A stretch of 6,073 nt of DNA from Treponema sp. UBA1233 (lineage in GTDB: Bacteria; Spirochaetota; Spirochaetia; Treponematales; Treponemataceae): the NCBI GenBank assembly GCA_002309305.1, contig DBWR01000057.1:1-6073 (forward strand), read 5' to 3'. How positions within the stretch are numbered: the stretch's first letter is position 1; every line of letters starts with the position of its first letter. Below, in pieces: positions 5,649 through 6,073 of this stretch. Below the pieces are notes generated by a model. It ran no database searches, had not been told where the DNA came from, and was given only the letters and a program-made list of their open reading frames with translations. Both the position numbers and the translations under genes were made by a program.

Positions 5649-5695
5649 GCCGGGTAATTTGGACTCTTTTGTTCATAAATCCCGGCTCTTTTTTT
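5649..5695 (+). terminator. Rho-independent terminator of the CBM48 gene
   Basis: GCCGGG (5649-5654) pairs with CCCGGC (5681-5686). ATTT (5657-5660) with AAAT (5677-5680) extends the stem past a 2-nt bulge. A T-rich tail (TCTTTTTTT, 5687-5695) follows directly. It starts 13 nt after the stop codon at 5633-5635 and ends 4 nt before the next start codon. Confidence 0.85.
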
Positions 5696-5699
5696 CCTC

Positions 5700-6073
5700 A
5701 TGCAGTCTAATTCAAATACCAGTTTGATATCTGTACTCAATTGCCGCATTCAGGATGGTGCCCGGGTTTTGCTTTCGGATTTTTCGTGGCAGATGCAAAA
5801 GGGTGAATGCTGGCTTGTGACCGGTCCCAATGGCGGTGGAAAGGCTGACTTCATAAAGGCCCTGAACTCCCAGCTTGATTTTGTTCCGCTTGAATCCATG
5901 AATCCCGAAGAAAGCGGTTCTTTTTCCTCTTCATTTGAAGGCTCTGTTTCCGTGGTGTCTCTGGAGATGGCAGCCCGCCTGATAGAAGAAGAACGTGAAC
6001 GCGATGAAAGTGAAATCCTGGACAGGGAAGACATCGGTAGGACTGGACGCCAGTACATTGCCGAGGTTTTGGG
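5700..6073 (+). CDS. ModF-like ABC ATPase, partial (3' end outside window)
   Basis: The frame begins at the ATG at 5700 and stays open to the edge (124 codons plus 2 nt). Residues 9-40 form the usual ABC beta-strands (VLLSDFSWQMQKGECWLVTG). Walker A is GPNGGGKA (42-49), where the Ser/Thr that normally follows Lys48 is Ala49 (GCT at 5844-5846). Further on, VSLEMAARLIEEERERDESEIL followed by GRTGRQYIAEVL resembles, from memory, the insert of E. coli ModF before its signature motif. ModF is a soluble two-domain ATPase encoded with the molybdate transporter in E. coli, and its exact role is unclear. Signature and Walker B motifs would lie outside the window. No Shine-Dalgarno precedes the ATG, and an in-frame stop at 5676-5678 rules out an earlier start; a TTG at residue 9 is the nearest alternative. 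The opposite-strand frame at 5750-6058 is a shadow. Confidence 0.75.
   Translation, partial: MQSNSNTSLISVLNCRIQDGARVLLSDFSWQMQKGECWLVTGPNGGGKADFIKALNSQLDFVPLESMNPEESGSFSSSFEGSVSVVSLEMAARLIEEERERDESEILDREDIGRTGRQYIAEVL

Noticed and set aside
5750..6058. Minus-strand Ser/Arg-rich open frame
   Set aside because: Antisense to the ModF-like gene, whose plus-strand frame carries a recognisable ABC motif; the Ser/Arg-rich composition is typical of a shadow.

Overview
The window looks like a piece of a spirochaete chromosome, most likely Treponema or a close relative. This is an inference from the combination of lipobox-type lipoproteins, a PD-(D/E)XK 'Rpn/putative transposase' gene, a free-standing CBM48 protein and moderate GC with AT-rich intergenic DNA. 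No rRNA or other marker gene is present to prove it.

Layout. (1) Positions 1-326, minus strand: the 5' part of a lipoprotein gene whose product carries a tandem KTDDKTG-type repeat; its 3' end lies outside the window. (2) 512-3788, minus strand: a tight two-gene unit. A lipoprotein with an SH3-like segment (2451-3788) is followed, one base after its stop, by a duplicated-ATPase ABC-F protein (512-2449). (3) 3815-3923: a short regulatory and repeat zone with a GC-rich dyad inside a candidate promoter and an array of 14-bp direct repeats that runs into the 3' end of the next gene. (4) 3906-4829, minus strand: a complete Rpn-family PD-(D/E)XK nuclease/putative transposase gene. (5) 4830-5323: about 490 bp of non-coding DNA between divergent genes. 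It holds a roughly 200-bp concentric imperfect palindrome (4944-5144), a second dispersed-repeat-like hairpin (about 5165-5217) and a promoter. (6) 5324-5635, plus strand: a 103-residue free-standing CBM48 (isoamylase early-set) protein, followed by a clear Rho-independent terminator. (7) 5700 to the window end, plus strand: the start of an ABC ATPase resembling the N-terminal half of ModF. It starts almost inside the preceding terminator and has Ala where the Walker A motif needs Ser/Thr.

The genes do not form one pathway. The lipoprotein/ABC-F pair is probably co-translated. The CBM48 protein is probably tied to glycogen or another alpha-glucan. The Rpn gene and its flanking repeats look like the mobile or fast-evolving part of the region. 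The most interesting signal is the 4944-5144 palindrome: its two 40-nt arms each contain an 8-bp hairpin with the same 3-nt loop, and all four base pairs that differ between the arms are compensated on both sides. This implies that the hairpin shape itself is conserved, as in REP/REPIN or MITE ends read by a transposase-like protein.
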